Assembly: GCF_025995235.1 (NCBI RefSeq)
Contig: NZ_BAPT01000006.1
Location: 1 to 64,000, forward strand
Source of the DNA: Ameyamaea chiangmaiensis
GTDB lineage: Bacteria; Pseudomonadota; Alphaproteobacteria; Acetobacterales; Acetobacteraceae
Direction: 5' to 3'
DNA length: 64,000 bases
In this document: piece after piece, positions 34,744-43,500 of the stretch
Layout of the letters: every line of letters starts with the position of its first letter
How positions within the stretch are numbered: the first letter of the stretch is position 1
Made by a program: the position numbers and the translations under genes
The notes under the pieces: generated by a model
What the model was told of the DNA's origin: nothing
The model's input: only the letters and a program-made list of their open reading frames with translations
The model's database searches: none

Positions 34744-36510
34744 ATGGTCCGTCATCACGCCTATTCCACGCAGTGGGGCGCTGTCATGGTCGCCCCCAGT
34801 CGGGCGAGATTCCGCATCTGGGCGCCGTCCGCGCCGCAGGTGATGCTTGAAATCGAGGGCGCGGACCCGATCCCGCTGGCGCTCGAGCCCGATGGATGGC
34901 ATGAGGTCACGGCAGACGCGACCCCGGGCATGTGCTACGGCTACCGTGTCGCGCCGGATCTGGTCGTCCCCGATCCTGCCTCGCGCTTTCAGCCCCATGA
35001 CGTGCATGGCCTCAGCCAGCTGGTCGATCCCGACGCATTCGCGTGGCGCGATGACGGCTGGATCGGACGCCCGTGGGAAGAGACCGTCCTATATGAAGTT
35101 CATGTCGGCGCCGCCGGCGGGTACCGCAGCCTGATGGCGGACCTGCCGCGACTACGCGATCTGGGAATTACCGCCATCGAGCTGATGCCGCTGTCGGAAT
35201 TTCCGGGCGGACGGAACTGGGGTTATGACGGCGTGCTGCCCTACGCGCCGGAATCGGCCTACGGCACGACCGACGATCTCAAGACACTGATCGACGCGGC
35301 GCATCGCCTCGGCCTGATGGTATTTCTGGACGTCGTCTACAATCATTTCGGCCCGGACGGTAATTTTCTGGCGTCGTACGCCAAGCCGTTCTTTCACGAT
35401 GGCGAACCGACGCCGTGGGGAGACGCGATCGACTTCGGCCAGACCGCCGTGCGCCAGTTTTTCACCGACAATGCCCTGTACTGGCTGATGGAATATCGCA
35501 TCGACGGCCTGCGGCTGGACGCGGTACAGGCGATCAACCACCGGGACTGGTTGCCCGAAATGGCGGCTGCGGTCAGGGCAACGGTCGAACCCGGACGGTA
35601 TGTTCATCTGGTGCTCGAAAACGAGAACAACGACGCCGCCCTTTTGCGCGAAGGTTTCACCGCGCAATGGAACGACGACAGCCATAACGTTCTGCATGTC
35701 ATGCTGACCGGTGAAGACGAAAGCTATTACGCAGGTTTTTCCGATAACAGTGCCCAGGGACTTGCCCGCGTACTGTCCGAAGGTTTTCTCTATCAGGGCG
35801 AGCATTTCGCGCCACGCGGCCACGCGCGCGGGATGCCGAGCGCCGACCTGCCCCCCACCGCCTTCGTCATGTTCCTGCAGAATCATGACCAGATCGGCAA
35901 CCGCGCGTTGGGCGAGCGCCTAAGCACCCTTGCCGACCCGCATGCGCTGAAAGCGGCGTATGCGCTGCTGCTCCTGTCGCCCCAGATCCCGATGCTGTTC
36001 ATGGGGGAGGAATGGGGATCACGCTGCCCGTTCCTGTTCTTCACTAGTCACAACGCCGAACTCGGGGCAATCGTGCGTGAGGGACGGCGTAAGGAATTCG
36101 CCGATTTCTCACATTTCTCCGATCCGGCACGGCGGGAGACGATCCCGGACCCGAACGCCGAGTCGACGTTTCTGGCCTCGGTCCCCACGGCGGCCGAGCG
36201 CGATCTGGCCGATCACCGCGCGTGGATCGCCACGACCACGACCCTGTTGACCCTTCGCCGGACGCACATCGTCCCGCGCCTTGCCGGAGCCCGCAGCCTT
36301 GGCGCGCGCGCACTGGGATCAAGCGCGGTTCTGGCCGGGTGGCGACTGGGCGACGGCGCGCGGCTGAGCATAGCGGTCAATCTGGGCGAGGACGTACCCC
36401 GCGACACGGTCACGCTGCCCGGAACGCCGCTGTTCGCCTACCCACCCGGTTGCGCGGCACTGTCGGGCCGCAGCATCGTCGTGACGCTGGTCGGTGCCGA
36501 CGATGCGTGA
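34744..36510 (+). CDS. treZ: malto-oligosyltrehalose trehalohydrolase
   Basis: 588 aa, GH13. It releases trehalose from the reducing-end trehalosyl unit made by TreY. The N-terminal module (RARFRIWAPSAPQVMLEIEG) precedes the barrel with ETVLYEVHVGAAGGYRSLM, LPLSEFPGGRNWGYDG-type spacing, VFLDVVYNHFGPDGNFL, DGLRLDAVQAINHRDWL (nucleophile Asp259) and LVLENENND (acid/base Glu292). FLQNHDQIGNRALGERL and LFMGEEWGS complete the core. AGGAG lies 7 nt before ATG 34744. Its stop falls inside malQ (8-nt overlap), so the pair is coupled. Confidence 0.96.
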   Translation: MVRHHAYSTQWGAVMVAPSRARFRIWAPSAPQVMLEIEGADPIPLALEPDGWHEVTADATPGMCYGYRVAPDLVVPDPASRFQPHDVHGLSQLVDPDAFAWRDDGWIGRPWEETVLYEVHVGAAGGYRSLMADLPRLRDLGITAIELMPLSEFPGGRNWGYDGVLPYAPESAYGTTDDLKTLIDAAHRLGLMVFLDVVYNHFGPDGNFLASYAKPFFHDGEPTPWGDAIDFGQTAVRQFFTDNALYWLMEYRIDGLRLDAVQAINHRDWLPEMAAAVRATVEPGRYVHLVLENENNDAALLREGFTAQWNDDSHNVLHVMLTGEDESYYAGFSDNSAQGLARVLSEGFLYQGEHFAPRGHARGMPSADLPPTAFVMFLQNHDQIGNRALGERLSTLADPHALKAAYALLLLSPQIPMLFMGEEWGSRCPFLFFTSHNAELGAIVREGRRKEFADFSHFSDPARRETIPDPNAESTFLASVPTAAERDLADHRAWIATTTTLLTLRRTHIVPRLAGARSLGARALGSSAVLAGWRLGDGARLSIAVNLGEDVPRDTVTLPGTPLFAYPPGCAALSGRSIVVTLVGADDA

Positions 36511-38563
36511 GCCCTCACTTGCCGCGCGTGCGCGATCGATCGGTCTGCACACGCAGTGGCATGACGCGCAGGGCCGCGCCCACCGCGTTACGGGGGACCG
36601 GCTGCGCGCGTTGCTGCGCAGCCTGGACACGGAGGCACCGCTGTTCGCCCACGGACAAGTGCCGCGTCTGGCACCGCTGGTCACCGGCGACAGCGGCCGG
36701 GGTGTCGTTCTGCCCGGCCTGCCGGAAAACACGCCTGCGGCGTTCGAGATCGTGCTGGAATCCGGCGAACACGTGACCGGCACGGCACGGCGTGACCGCG
36801 CGGGCCTGCTGCGTCTGCCGCCCATCAGCGACGTCGGCTACCACCGTCTCGACATTGCGGGACAGCAGGCGACGCTGGCGATCGCGCCCCGCACGTGCAC
36901 GACCCTGGATGCGCGGCTGTCGGACGACAAACGGTCGTCCTGGGGTCTGGCCGCGCAGGTCTATGCCCTCCGGCAACGCAACGACGGCGGGATCGGCACG
37001 TTGTCGGGTGCCGGTGCATTGGCCGAGGCCGCCGCAGCCGCCGGAGCGGATGCGCTTGCCATCAGTCCCGTCCACGCCATGTTCGCCGCCAATCCCGGAC
37101 AATTCAGCCCGTATTCGCCGTCCAGCCGCCTGTTCCTCAACGTCCTGCTGGCCGACCCCGGCATCGTGTTCAACCGCGCCACGATCGCGGCCAGCATGCG
37201 GCGACATCACCTGCCGGAGGGCGCCGTGCGCGCCCTCGAGGGCACGCCGACCATCGACTGGCCGGCCGCCGCGACATGCCGCCTTCAGATCCTGCAGGCC
37301 CTGTACACCGACCATATCGCCGGCCGCGACCACGCCGTACTGGACAGTTTCATCGCCTCCGGGGGCGAGCCACTCCTCAATCACGCGATTTTCGAAGCTC
37401 TGCATGCACGGGAATTCCATCGTGGCCCTCGCGGGGGTGCGTGGACGACGTGGCCGGCGGCCCTGCGCACGCCCGGTACGCCCGAGGTCGCGCGTTTTGC
37501 GAAAAATGCTGCGCGGGACGTGCGCTATCACCTGTTCCTCCAGTGGCTGGCGCGCCTGTCGCTCAATCACGCACAGCAACGCGCCCGAAAGGCGGGCATG
37601 GCGATCGGACTGATCGTCGATCTGGCGGTCGGCAGTGATCCGGGCGGCAGCCAGGCGTGGAGCGCGCAGGACGATTTCCTGATCGGCCTTTCGATCGGGG
37701 CGCCCCCCGATGCGCTCAGCCCGCCCGGACAGGACTGGGCGCTGACCACGTTTTCGCCCGGCGGTCTGCGGCGAAACGGCTTTCGCGCGTTCATCGATAC
37801 CCTGCGCGCCTCGCTGGCATCGGGCGGCGGGATCCGGATCGATCACGTCATGGGGATGGAGCGTTTGTGGGTGATCCCGCGCGGTCACCCTTCCAGCGAA
37901 GGAGCGTATCTGAGCTACCCGGTCGAGGACATGATGCGTCTGGTCGCCCTGGAATCCGCGCGCCACGACGCCATCGTCATCGGCGAGGACCTCGGCACGG
38001 TCAGCCCGACATTCCGCACCGAGTCCGCGCGCCGCGCCATCATGGGCATGAGCGTCCTGCCGTTCGAGCGCACCGACGACGGACACTTTAAAAACGCCGC
38101 GTCCTGGCCGAAAACATCGGTGGCGATGTCCGGAACGCACGATCTGCCCACGTTGCGCGGATGGTGGCTGGGCCGCGATCTGGTGTGGCGCGATCGCCTG
38201 AACCAGTTTGCCCCCGGGATGGATCTGGCCGCCGCGCAGGCCGAGCGCGCGCAGACACGCCACGATCTGTGGCGCGCGATGGCCCAGACCGCCGCCGCAC
38301 GGGGCGACGCGCCCGACATCACCCCGCGGGGGGCCGACCTCTTTGCGGAATCCGCCTTGCGTTTTGTCACCCTGTCGCCCTCGCGGCTGGCGTTGTTTCC
38401 GTTCGAGGACCTTCTCGGCCTGGAAGACCAGCCCAACCTGCCCGGTACGACGGCCGTTCACCCCAACTGGCAACAGCGCTATCCCACCGGGCGACGCCTG
38501 ATCCCCGATCGCGCGGACGTGCGACGCAGGCTCGACGCCATGAGAACAGGACGCACATCATGA
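36503..38563 (+). CDS. malQ: 4-alpha-glucanotransferase (amylomaltase)
   Basis: 686 aa from ATG 36503; a GTG at 36494 is an alternative. GH77. It transfers segments between alpha-1,4-glucans, recycling short maltodextrins into longer chains that TreY or phosphorylase can use. The enzyme has an N-terminal beta-rich extension of about 130 residues. It then shows WGLAAQVYALRQRNDGGIGT, FSPYSPSSRLFLNVLLADPG, IRIDHVMGMERLWVIPRGHP (nucleophile Asp447), VIGEDLGTVSP (Glu495) and MSGTHDLPTLRGWWLG. It is inserted between treZ and treY, overlapping both, which implies balanced production with the trehalose enzymes. Confidence 0.95.
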   Translation: MREPSLAARARSIGLHTQWHDAQGRAHRVTGDRLRALLRSLDTEAPLFAHGQVPRLAPLVTGDSGRGVVLPGLPENTPAAFEIVLESGEHVTGTARRDRAGLLRLPPISDVGYHRLDIAGQQATLAIAPRTCTTLDARLSDDKRSSWGLAAQVYALRQRNDGGIGTLSGAGALAEAAAAAGADALAISPVHAMFAANPGQFSPYSPSSRLFLNVLLADPGIVFNRATIAASMRRHHLPEGAVRALEGTPTIDWPAAATCRLQILQALYTDHIAGRDHAVLDSFIASGGEPLLNHAIFEALHAREFHRGPRGGAWTTWPAALRTPGTPEVARFAKNAARDVRYHLFLQWLARLSLNHAQQRARKAGMAIGLIVDLAVGSDPGGSQAWSAQDDFLIGLSIGAPPDALSPPGQDWALTTFSPGGLRRNGFRAFIDTLRASLASGGGIRIDHVMGMERLWVIPRGHPSSEGAYLSYPVEDMMRLVALESARHDAIVIGEDLGTVSPTFRTESARRAIMGMSVLPFERTDDGHFKNAASWPKTSVAMSGTHDLPTLRGWWLGRDLVWRDRLNQFAPGMDLAAAQAERAQTRHDLWRAMAQTAAARGDAPDITPRGADLFAESALRFVTLSPSRLALFPFEDLLGLEDQPNLPGTTAVHPNWQQRYPTGRRLIPDRADVRRRLDAMRTGRTS

Positions 38564-41118
38564 ACGCTGCCGTGCGCGCGACAGCGCGTCTCCAGTTCCA
38601 TGCGGGCTTCACGCTGGACGATGCCTGCGCCATCGTGCCGTATCTCGCGTCGCTGGGCATCAGTCACCTCTATGCGTCGCCGCTGCTCGCGGCGCGTCCG
38701 GGGTCCACCCACGGGTATGACACGATCGATTATCAACGCATCAACCCCGAACTCGGAGGTGAAGACGCGCTGCGGCGTCTGGTGGATCGCCTGCATGCGC
38801 ATGGGTTGGGTCTGATCGTCGACATCGTGCCCAATCACATGGCCGCTGACACGCGCAATCCCTGGTGGGCCGACGTGCTGCGTCACGGGCCGGACAGCGC
38901 GCATGCGGCCTGCTTCGACATCGACTGGGCGCCGGAGGAAAAAACGCTCAGCAACCGGGTGCTGCTGCCTGTTCTGGGCACGCCTTACGGGGAGGCACTC
39001 GATAGCGGCGAACTGGAACTGGTCGAGCGCGACGGTCACTATCACATTCGGTATTATGACGACCTGTTTCCCGTCGATCCGGGGACCGACCCACGATCCT
39101 TCCTCGGCCCGGACGCACAGCCCCTGCACGCGCTTCTTGAGCGCCAGTCCTATCGCCTCGCGTTCTGGCGGACCGCCGCCGACATCATCAATTGGCGGCG
39201 TTTCTTCGACATCACCGGCCTGGTAGGCACCGGCACGGAACGCCCCGACGTGTTCGATGCAATCCACGAGACGGTCCTGTCCCTGCATCATGATGGCCTG
39301 ATCGACGGTTTTCGCGTCGACCACGTCGATGGCCTTGCCAAGCCGGGTGCCTATTGCCGGCGCCTTCGCTCGCGCCTGATGGAGGGCGCGCCGCTGTATG
39401 TCGAAAAGATCCTTCACCACGGCGAAGCATTGCGCGACGATTGGCGGACCGACGGCACCACAGGCTACGATTTTCTCGACCTCGTCTGCGGCGTCCTGCA
39501 CGATCCGGCGGGCGAGACGGCCCTGACCGGACTGTGGTCCGCCGTGTCCGGACGTGCCGTCGATTTCAAAACCGTGCAGCAGACCGCCCGGGACCAGATT
39601 CTCGACACGGCCTTCACCGCCGAGTTCGCCGCACTCGCCCGGACACTGCATGACGCCGGACAGGCGACGCTTGCCAGTCGCGATCTGACGCGGGCGGCGC
39701 TCGGCCGGGGCTTGCGCGCGATTCTGGTGCAGTTTCCGGTCTACCGGACCTATTTCAGCGACACCGACCCTGCACCGGGTGCGACCGAGCACGCTGTTCT
39801 GGCCCAGGCCTGCGCCGACGCCCGCGACAGCACACCCCAATCCGTCCATGCGGCCATCGACTGGATTGCCGCCTTCCTCGGATCAACCGATGGCCCATCC
39901 ATGGCCGAGCGCCGGAAGGCACGTGTCCAGTTCGAGCATCTGACCGCTCCCCTGACGGCAAAATCGGTGGAGGACACGGGGTTTTATCGCTACGGCCGAC
40001 TTCTGTCGCGCAACGATGTCGGGTGCGATCCCGGCCGCCTGTCGTTCGATGTCGCCACATTCCATGACGCCGTGGGCCAGCGCGCGGGCCACTTTCCCCG
40101 CGCCATGCTCGCCACCGCGACGCACGATCACAAACGCGGCGAGGACGCCCGCATGCGCCTTGCCGTGCTCAGCGAGCCCGCTGCCGAATGGGCGGTCGAG
40201 GTCACACGCTGGTCGGCGCTCAACGCCCACCTGCGGCTTGACCCGCACACCGGCGCATCGGTCCCCGATCTGGCCGATGAACTGATGCTCTACCAGTCGA
40301 TGCTGGGCGCATGGCCGATGGACACGCCGACGGACACGGACCTGACCGCGCTGCACGAACGCCTTGACGCATGGCAGACCAAGGCCCTGCGCGAGGCCAA
40401 ACGGCACACGAGCTGGACCGAACCAAACGAGGCCTATGAGGGGGGGTGCGCGCGTTTCCTGAAGGCGCTGCTCGATCCCTCGCAACCAGCCCTGTTTCGC
40501 GACGCCCTGGATCGCTATGTCGGCACGATCGCCCCGGCCGGCGCCCTGAATGCGCTGAGCCAGACACTGCTGCGTTTGACGGTGCCGGGTATCCCCGATC
40601 TTTATCAGGGCACCGATCTGTGGGACCTGAGCCTGGTCGATCCCGATAACCGACGGCCGGTCGACTATGCGCTGCGGGAGAAAACCCTGTCGGACGAACG
40701 GGATTTTCAGGCGCTTGCGTCGTGCTGGCGCACGGGCGCCATCAAGCAGCGCCTTGTCCGTCAACTGTTGCGCCACCGAAGCGCGCGACCGGACCTGTTC
40801 ACCACCGGCACGTATGAGCCCTTGCCGGTCGATGGCCCGATGGCCGACCACCTGATCGCGTTTCTACGCCGCCGGGGCGACGATGCACTCGTGGTGCTCG
40901 CACCCCGGCTGGCATGGGGCCTGCGGCCGTCGCCGGCCGACCTCAGCGTCCTGCAGACCGGATGGGCCGGGACGCGCGTCACGCTGCCGCCCGATCTGCG
41001 CGGCGCATCGTGGCGCGACGTGATCGATCCCGCTTTCGCCCCCGACCTGTCGGCCGATGTGCGCGATCTGGACGGCCGCGTCCCGCTCGCGGCACTGGCG
41101 ACCTCAGTGGTTCGCTGA
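38560..41118 (+). CDS. treY: malto-oligosyltrehalose synthase
   Basis: 852 aa, GH13. It rearranges the reducing-end alpha-1,4 bond of maltodextrin into the alpha,alpha-1,1 bond of trehalose, the first step of the TreY-TreZ route. ATG 38560 overlaps the malQ stop as ATGA. The N-terminus RATARLQFHAGFTLDDACAI is the family opening. SHLYASPLLAARPGSTHGYD, LGLIVDIVPNHMAADTRNPW, DGFRVDHVDGLAKPGAYCRR (nucleophile Asp254) and YVEKILHHGEALRDDW (Glu282) identify the catalytic barrel, with ATHDHKRGEDARMRLAVLSE further on. Length is in the normal TreY range. Its 3' end overlaps the convergent nuclease gene by 15 nt. Confidence 0.96.
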   Translation: MNAAVRATARLQFHAGFTLDDACAIVPYLASLGISHLYASPLLAARPGSTHGYDTIDYQRINPELGGEDALRRLVDRLHAHGLGLIVDIVPNHMAADTRNPWWADVLRHGPDSAHAACFDIDWAPEEKTLSNRVLLPVLGTPYGEALDSGELELVERDGHYHIRYYDDLFPVDPGTDPRSFLGPDAQPLHALLERQSYRLAFWRTAADIINWRRFFDITGLVGTGTERPDVFDAIHETVLSLHHDGLIDGFRVDHVDGLAKPGAYCRRLRSRLMEGAPLYVEKILHHGEALRDDWRTDGTTGYDFLDLVCGVLHDPAGETALTGLWSAVSGRAVDFKTVQQTARDQILDTAFTAEFAALARTLHDAGQATLASRDLTRAALGRGLRAILVQFPVYRTYFSDTDPAPGATEHAVLAQACADARDSTPQSVHAAIDWIAAFLGSTDGPSMAERRKARVQFEHLTAPLTAKSVEDTGFYRYGRLLSRNDVGCDPGRLSFDVATFHDAVGQRAGHFPRAMLATATHDHKRGEDARMRLAVLSEPAAEWAVEVTRWSALNAHLRLDPHTGASVPDLADELMLYQSMLGAWPMDTPTDTDLTALHERLDAWQTKALREAKRHTSWTEPNEAYEGGCARFLKALLDPSQPALFRDALDRYVGTIAPAGALNALSQTLLRLTVPGIPDLYQGTDLWDLSLVDPDNRRPVDYALREKTLSDERDFQALASCWRTGAIKQRLVRQLLRHRSARPDLFTTGTYEPLPVDGPMADHLIAFLRRRGDDALVVLAPRLAWGLRPSPADLSVLQTGWAGTRVTLPPDLRGASWRDVIDPAFAPDLSADVRDLDGRVPLAALATSVVR

Positions 41119-42036
41119 GGCGCCGGCGCTGTCGAGTGTTGCGTTCAGAACGGCGGCCAGTCGGATGCCAGCCTGTTCCAATCGCGTCTGGATGACGGGC
41201 CACGCAGCCTTGTCGTAGGCGTTGCCCAGCGCGGGCAGGCCGTCGGTGGCGGCCGGCAGATCGGCATAGACCACGTCCCGTGCCAGCGCATGGCTTTCGT
41301 TGGCCCAGCCCTCGACCACCGGAGCGGCGGTAGCCGGCAGGTTCGCGGGCGTCCAGGCCTGGATCTCGGCCGGGGTGATGGCGGCGTTCAGACGATCGGC
41401 CTCCGCACGGGCGAGGGCCAGATCGGTGCTGTAATGCGGCCCGGTCCGTAGCCCGGTCTCGTGCTCCAGAATCCCTTCGTCCCAGGCGCTGTGCAGGTTC
41501 ATGTGCCCGGCATGGGTCTGGCCGAAATACGTGATCTTGACGCCATTGCCCCCCTTGTCATGGTCGCGCTCGGCCGCATGAAGCGGCTGGTGGAGGTCGC
41601 CAACCAGATGCACGATCCATTTCAGGGCTTCCAGTCGCCTGGCCCGGGGCGCGGCGCTGTCGCCCAGGGTCTGGATCATCGCCGGCAACTTGACCACGAC
41701 GCACGCGCCGTCGGGACAGTCGCGCGCGGCGTCATAGTGGGGTGCCGTCACGTCGATGTCGACATAGTGCCAGCGCAGCGTCTCGGGCGCCCCGCCTTTG
41801 CTCTTGGGGATATGGCCGATGGTGTCCGGCCACGATGCCACCTGGTCGAGGCTCGCATGCCCCTCCAGCGCCAGCAGATCGTGGGCCCGTTGCGCGGCCA
41901 GCGGCGTCAGATGCGCCTGCGCGATGTCGGCCACGATCGCGTGGCCGTTGCCGCCCCAGGCGTTCGCGTGTGGCGCGGCCGCCACCAGCCCCGTGGTCAG
42001 GGCGAGGGCACTCAGAAATCGATGGCTCGTACGCAT
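41104..42036 (-). CDS. secreted S1/P1-type nuclease
   Basis: 310 aa. A zinc-dependent phosphodiesterase that degrades single-stranded nucleic acids, probably in the periplasm for phosphate or nucleoside scavenging. The signal peptide (MRTSHRFLSALALTTGLVAA) is cut after HANA so that the mature protein starts with Trp, whose amino group and backbone bind zinc in this family. Other metal ligands are visible in GGNGHAIVADIA, VASWPDTIGH, LRWHYVDIDV and HLVGDLHQPLHAAERDHDKG followed by GNGVKI, and LHSAWDEGILE. All cluster ligands appear intact. It is divergent from the dioxygenase fusion gene and overlaps treY at its 3' end. Confidence 0.93.
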   Translation of the reverse strand: MRTSHRFLSALALTTGLVAAAPHANAWGGNGHAIVADIAQAHLTPLAAQRAHDLLALEGHASLDQVASWPDTIGHIPKSKGGAPETLRWHYVDIDVTAPHYDAARDCPDGACVVVKLPAMIQTLGDSAAPRARRLEALKWIVHLVGDLHQPLHAAERDHDKGGNGVKITYFGQTHAGHMNLHSAWDEGILEHETGLRTGPHYSTDLALARAEADRLNAAITPAEIQAWTPANLPATAAPVVEGWANESHALARDVVYADLPAATDGLPALGNAYDKAAWPVIQTRLEQAGIRLAAVLNATLDSAGASANH

Positions 42037-42067
42037 GTCGTCTCGTTGTCTCGTGGTTGGGACCCGG

Positions 42068-42080
42068 GGTGATGTTCACC
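42068..42080. promoter_or_regulatory. inverted repeat in divergent promoter region
   Basis: GGTGA-TGT-TCACC is a perfect 5-3-5 inverted repeat 32 nt upstream of the nuclease ATG, in a 154-nt divergent gap. It may be an operator for the nuclease or the dioxygenase. No regulator is adjacent and the arms are short, so confidence is low. Confidence 0.25.
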
Positions 42081-42190
42081 ATGATATCGCCCGATACAAG
42101 AGGGCGCCTTCGCTCGAGAAAACGTTTTTATCGAACCGTCACTTTGCGGCATGAGAACCGAACGTCCTGCCCGGCAAAGGAAGCCTCTTC

Positions 42191-43267
42191 ATGACCGCTC
42201 GCGCGCCGACACCCGGTGATCCCGCTCCCTGGTTCACACAGCGCAGCACCACGCCATCGGGGCACTACGCCTTCGACATGACGGGCGGACGCTACAGCGT
42301 GCTGTATTTCTTCCCCTCCTCCGCGCTGCCCGCGACCACAGCGCGGCTGGACGCGATCAGCCGCGACCCGGTCTTCGACGGGACACAGCGCCTGTTCTTC
42401 GGCATCACGGCCGACCCCGCCGACGGCGACACGCGCGCCTTGCCCTCCGGTCCCGGCACACGCTTCATCCTCGACGCCGATCGCGCGGTCGCGCGCCAGT
42501 ACGGGGTGGCACCGGGGGAGGGGCGGTGGTTTCTGGTCGACCCGATGGTGCGGGTCTGTGCCGTACAGCCCGACACCGACGCGGGCATGGCCCATATCCT
42601 GGCGCTTGTGCGGCATCTGCCCGACCCCGCGGCGCGGCAGTCCCTGCGCCCGACCCCGGCGCTGGTGCTGCCGAACGTTCTGGAGCCGGGTCTGTGCGAA
42701 ATGCTGATCCGCTATTTCCACACACAGCCGAACACGCGTTCCCCCGTCTTCACGCAAGCCGCTCAGGGTAGTTCCTTTGCCGTAACGGATACCAGCTTCA
42801 AGAGGCGCCACGACTGCACGCTGCGCGATCCCGAGCTGGTGGCGCAGCTTCAGGTCAGGATCATACATCGTGTCGTTCCCGAAATAGAAAAGTATTTCCA
42901 GTTTCGCGCCACGCGGATGGAGCGCATGATCGTCGCCTGTTACGACGCCGCCGAGCACGGATGTTTCGGCCCGCACCGCGACAATACCCTGTCGGCGACG
43001 GCGCACCGCCGCTTCGCGGTTTCGATCAATCTGAATGACGATTTCGATGGTGGAGACCTGGCATTTCCCGAAATCGGACCGCATGGGTTTCGGCCACCGG
43101 CGGGGGGCGCGATCGTGTTTTCCTGTTCGGTCCTGCATGCCGTGGCACCTGTGACACGGGGCCGGCGCTATGCCTGCCTGCCGTTCCTGTATGACGGCGC
43201 TTCGCAAACACAGACTGACACAAATCGCGGCCGGCACAGCAACACCGTACGCAATCAGCAGCAGTAG
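42191..43267 (+). CDS. redoxin-like domain fused to 2OG-Fe(II) dioxygenase
   Basis: 358 aa. Residues about 1-145 resemble a peroxiredoxin/AhpC fold (GDPAPWFTQRSTTPSGHYAF, then SVLYFFPSSALPATTARLDA, then RFILDADRAVARQYGV). The position of the peroxidatic Cys in FYPxxxTPxC reads PSSALPATT, so the thiol is missing and the domain is probably not a peroxidase. Residues about 160-340 form a prolyl-4-hydroxylase-like double-stranded beta helix with the iron triad in GPHRDN (His, Asp) and VLHAVAPVTRGRRYA (His, with Arg for 2-oxoglutarate). AAGGAAG gives a good SD for ATG 42191. The substrate is unknown; protein or lipid hydroxylation is possible. Confidence 0.85.
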   Translation: MTARAPTPGDPAPWFTQRSTTPSGHYAFDMTGGRYSVLYFFPSSALPATTARLDAISRDPVFDGTQRLFFGITADPADGDTRALPSGPGTRFILDADRAVARQYGVAPGEGRWFLVDPMVRVCAVQPDTDAGMAHILALVRHLPDPAARQSLRPTPALVLPNVLEPGLCEMLIRYFHTQPNTRSPVFTQAAQGSSFAVTDTSFKRRHDCTLRDPELVAQLQVRIIHRVVPEIEKYFQFRATRMERMIVACYDAAEHGCFGPHRDNTLSATAHRRFAVSINLNDDFDGGDLAFPEIGPHGFRPPAGGAIVFSCSVLHAVAPVTRGRRYACLPFLYDGASQTQTDTNRGRHSNTVRNQQQ

Positions 43268-43500
43268 GACCTCCATCTTACATTTTTATGACAACCGTTG
43301 CTTGGGTGAACTGATGCAATATTGCCACAGGCCCCGAAAAACACGCAGCTGCCATGTGAAATTCCGTTGCCTGGCTTCGGAGCCTCTGATAGCAACCTGT
43401 CTGCGAAGTCAGTTTTTTCCGCGCGCGTTCGCGATTCTTATCGACGGATGCAGAAGATCTTGGCTCCGTTTTCTCTTTGCTGCACAAGGTCCCGCACCAC

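Noticed and set aside
36515..38473. 652-codon minus-strand frame opposite malQ
   Set aside because: Mirror frame of a well-supported GH77 gene. Its composition is the typical antisense shadow, with no start signals or motifs.
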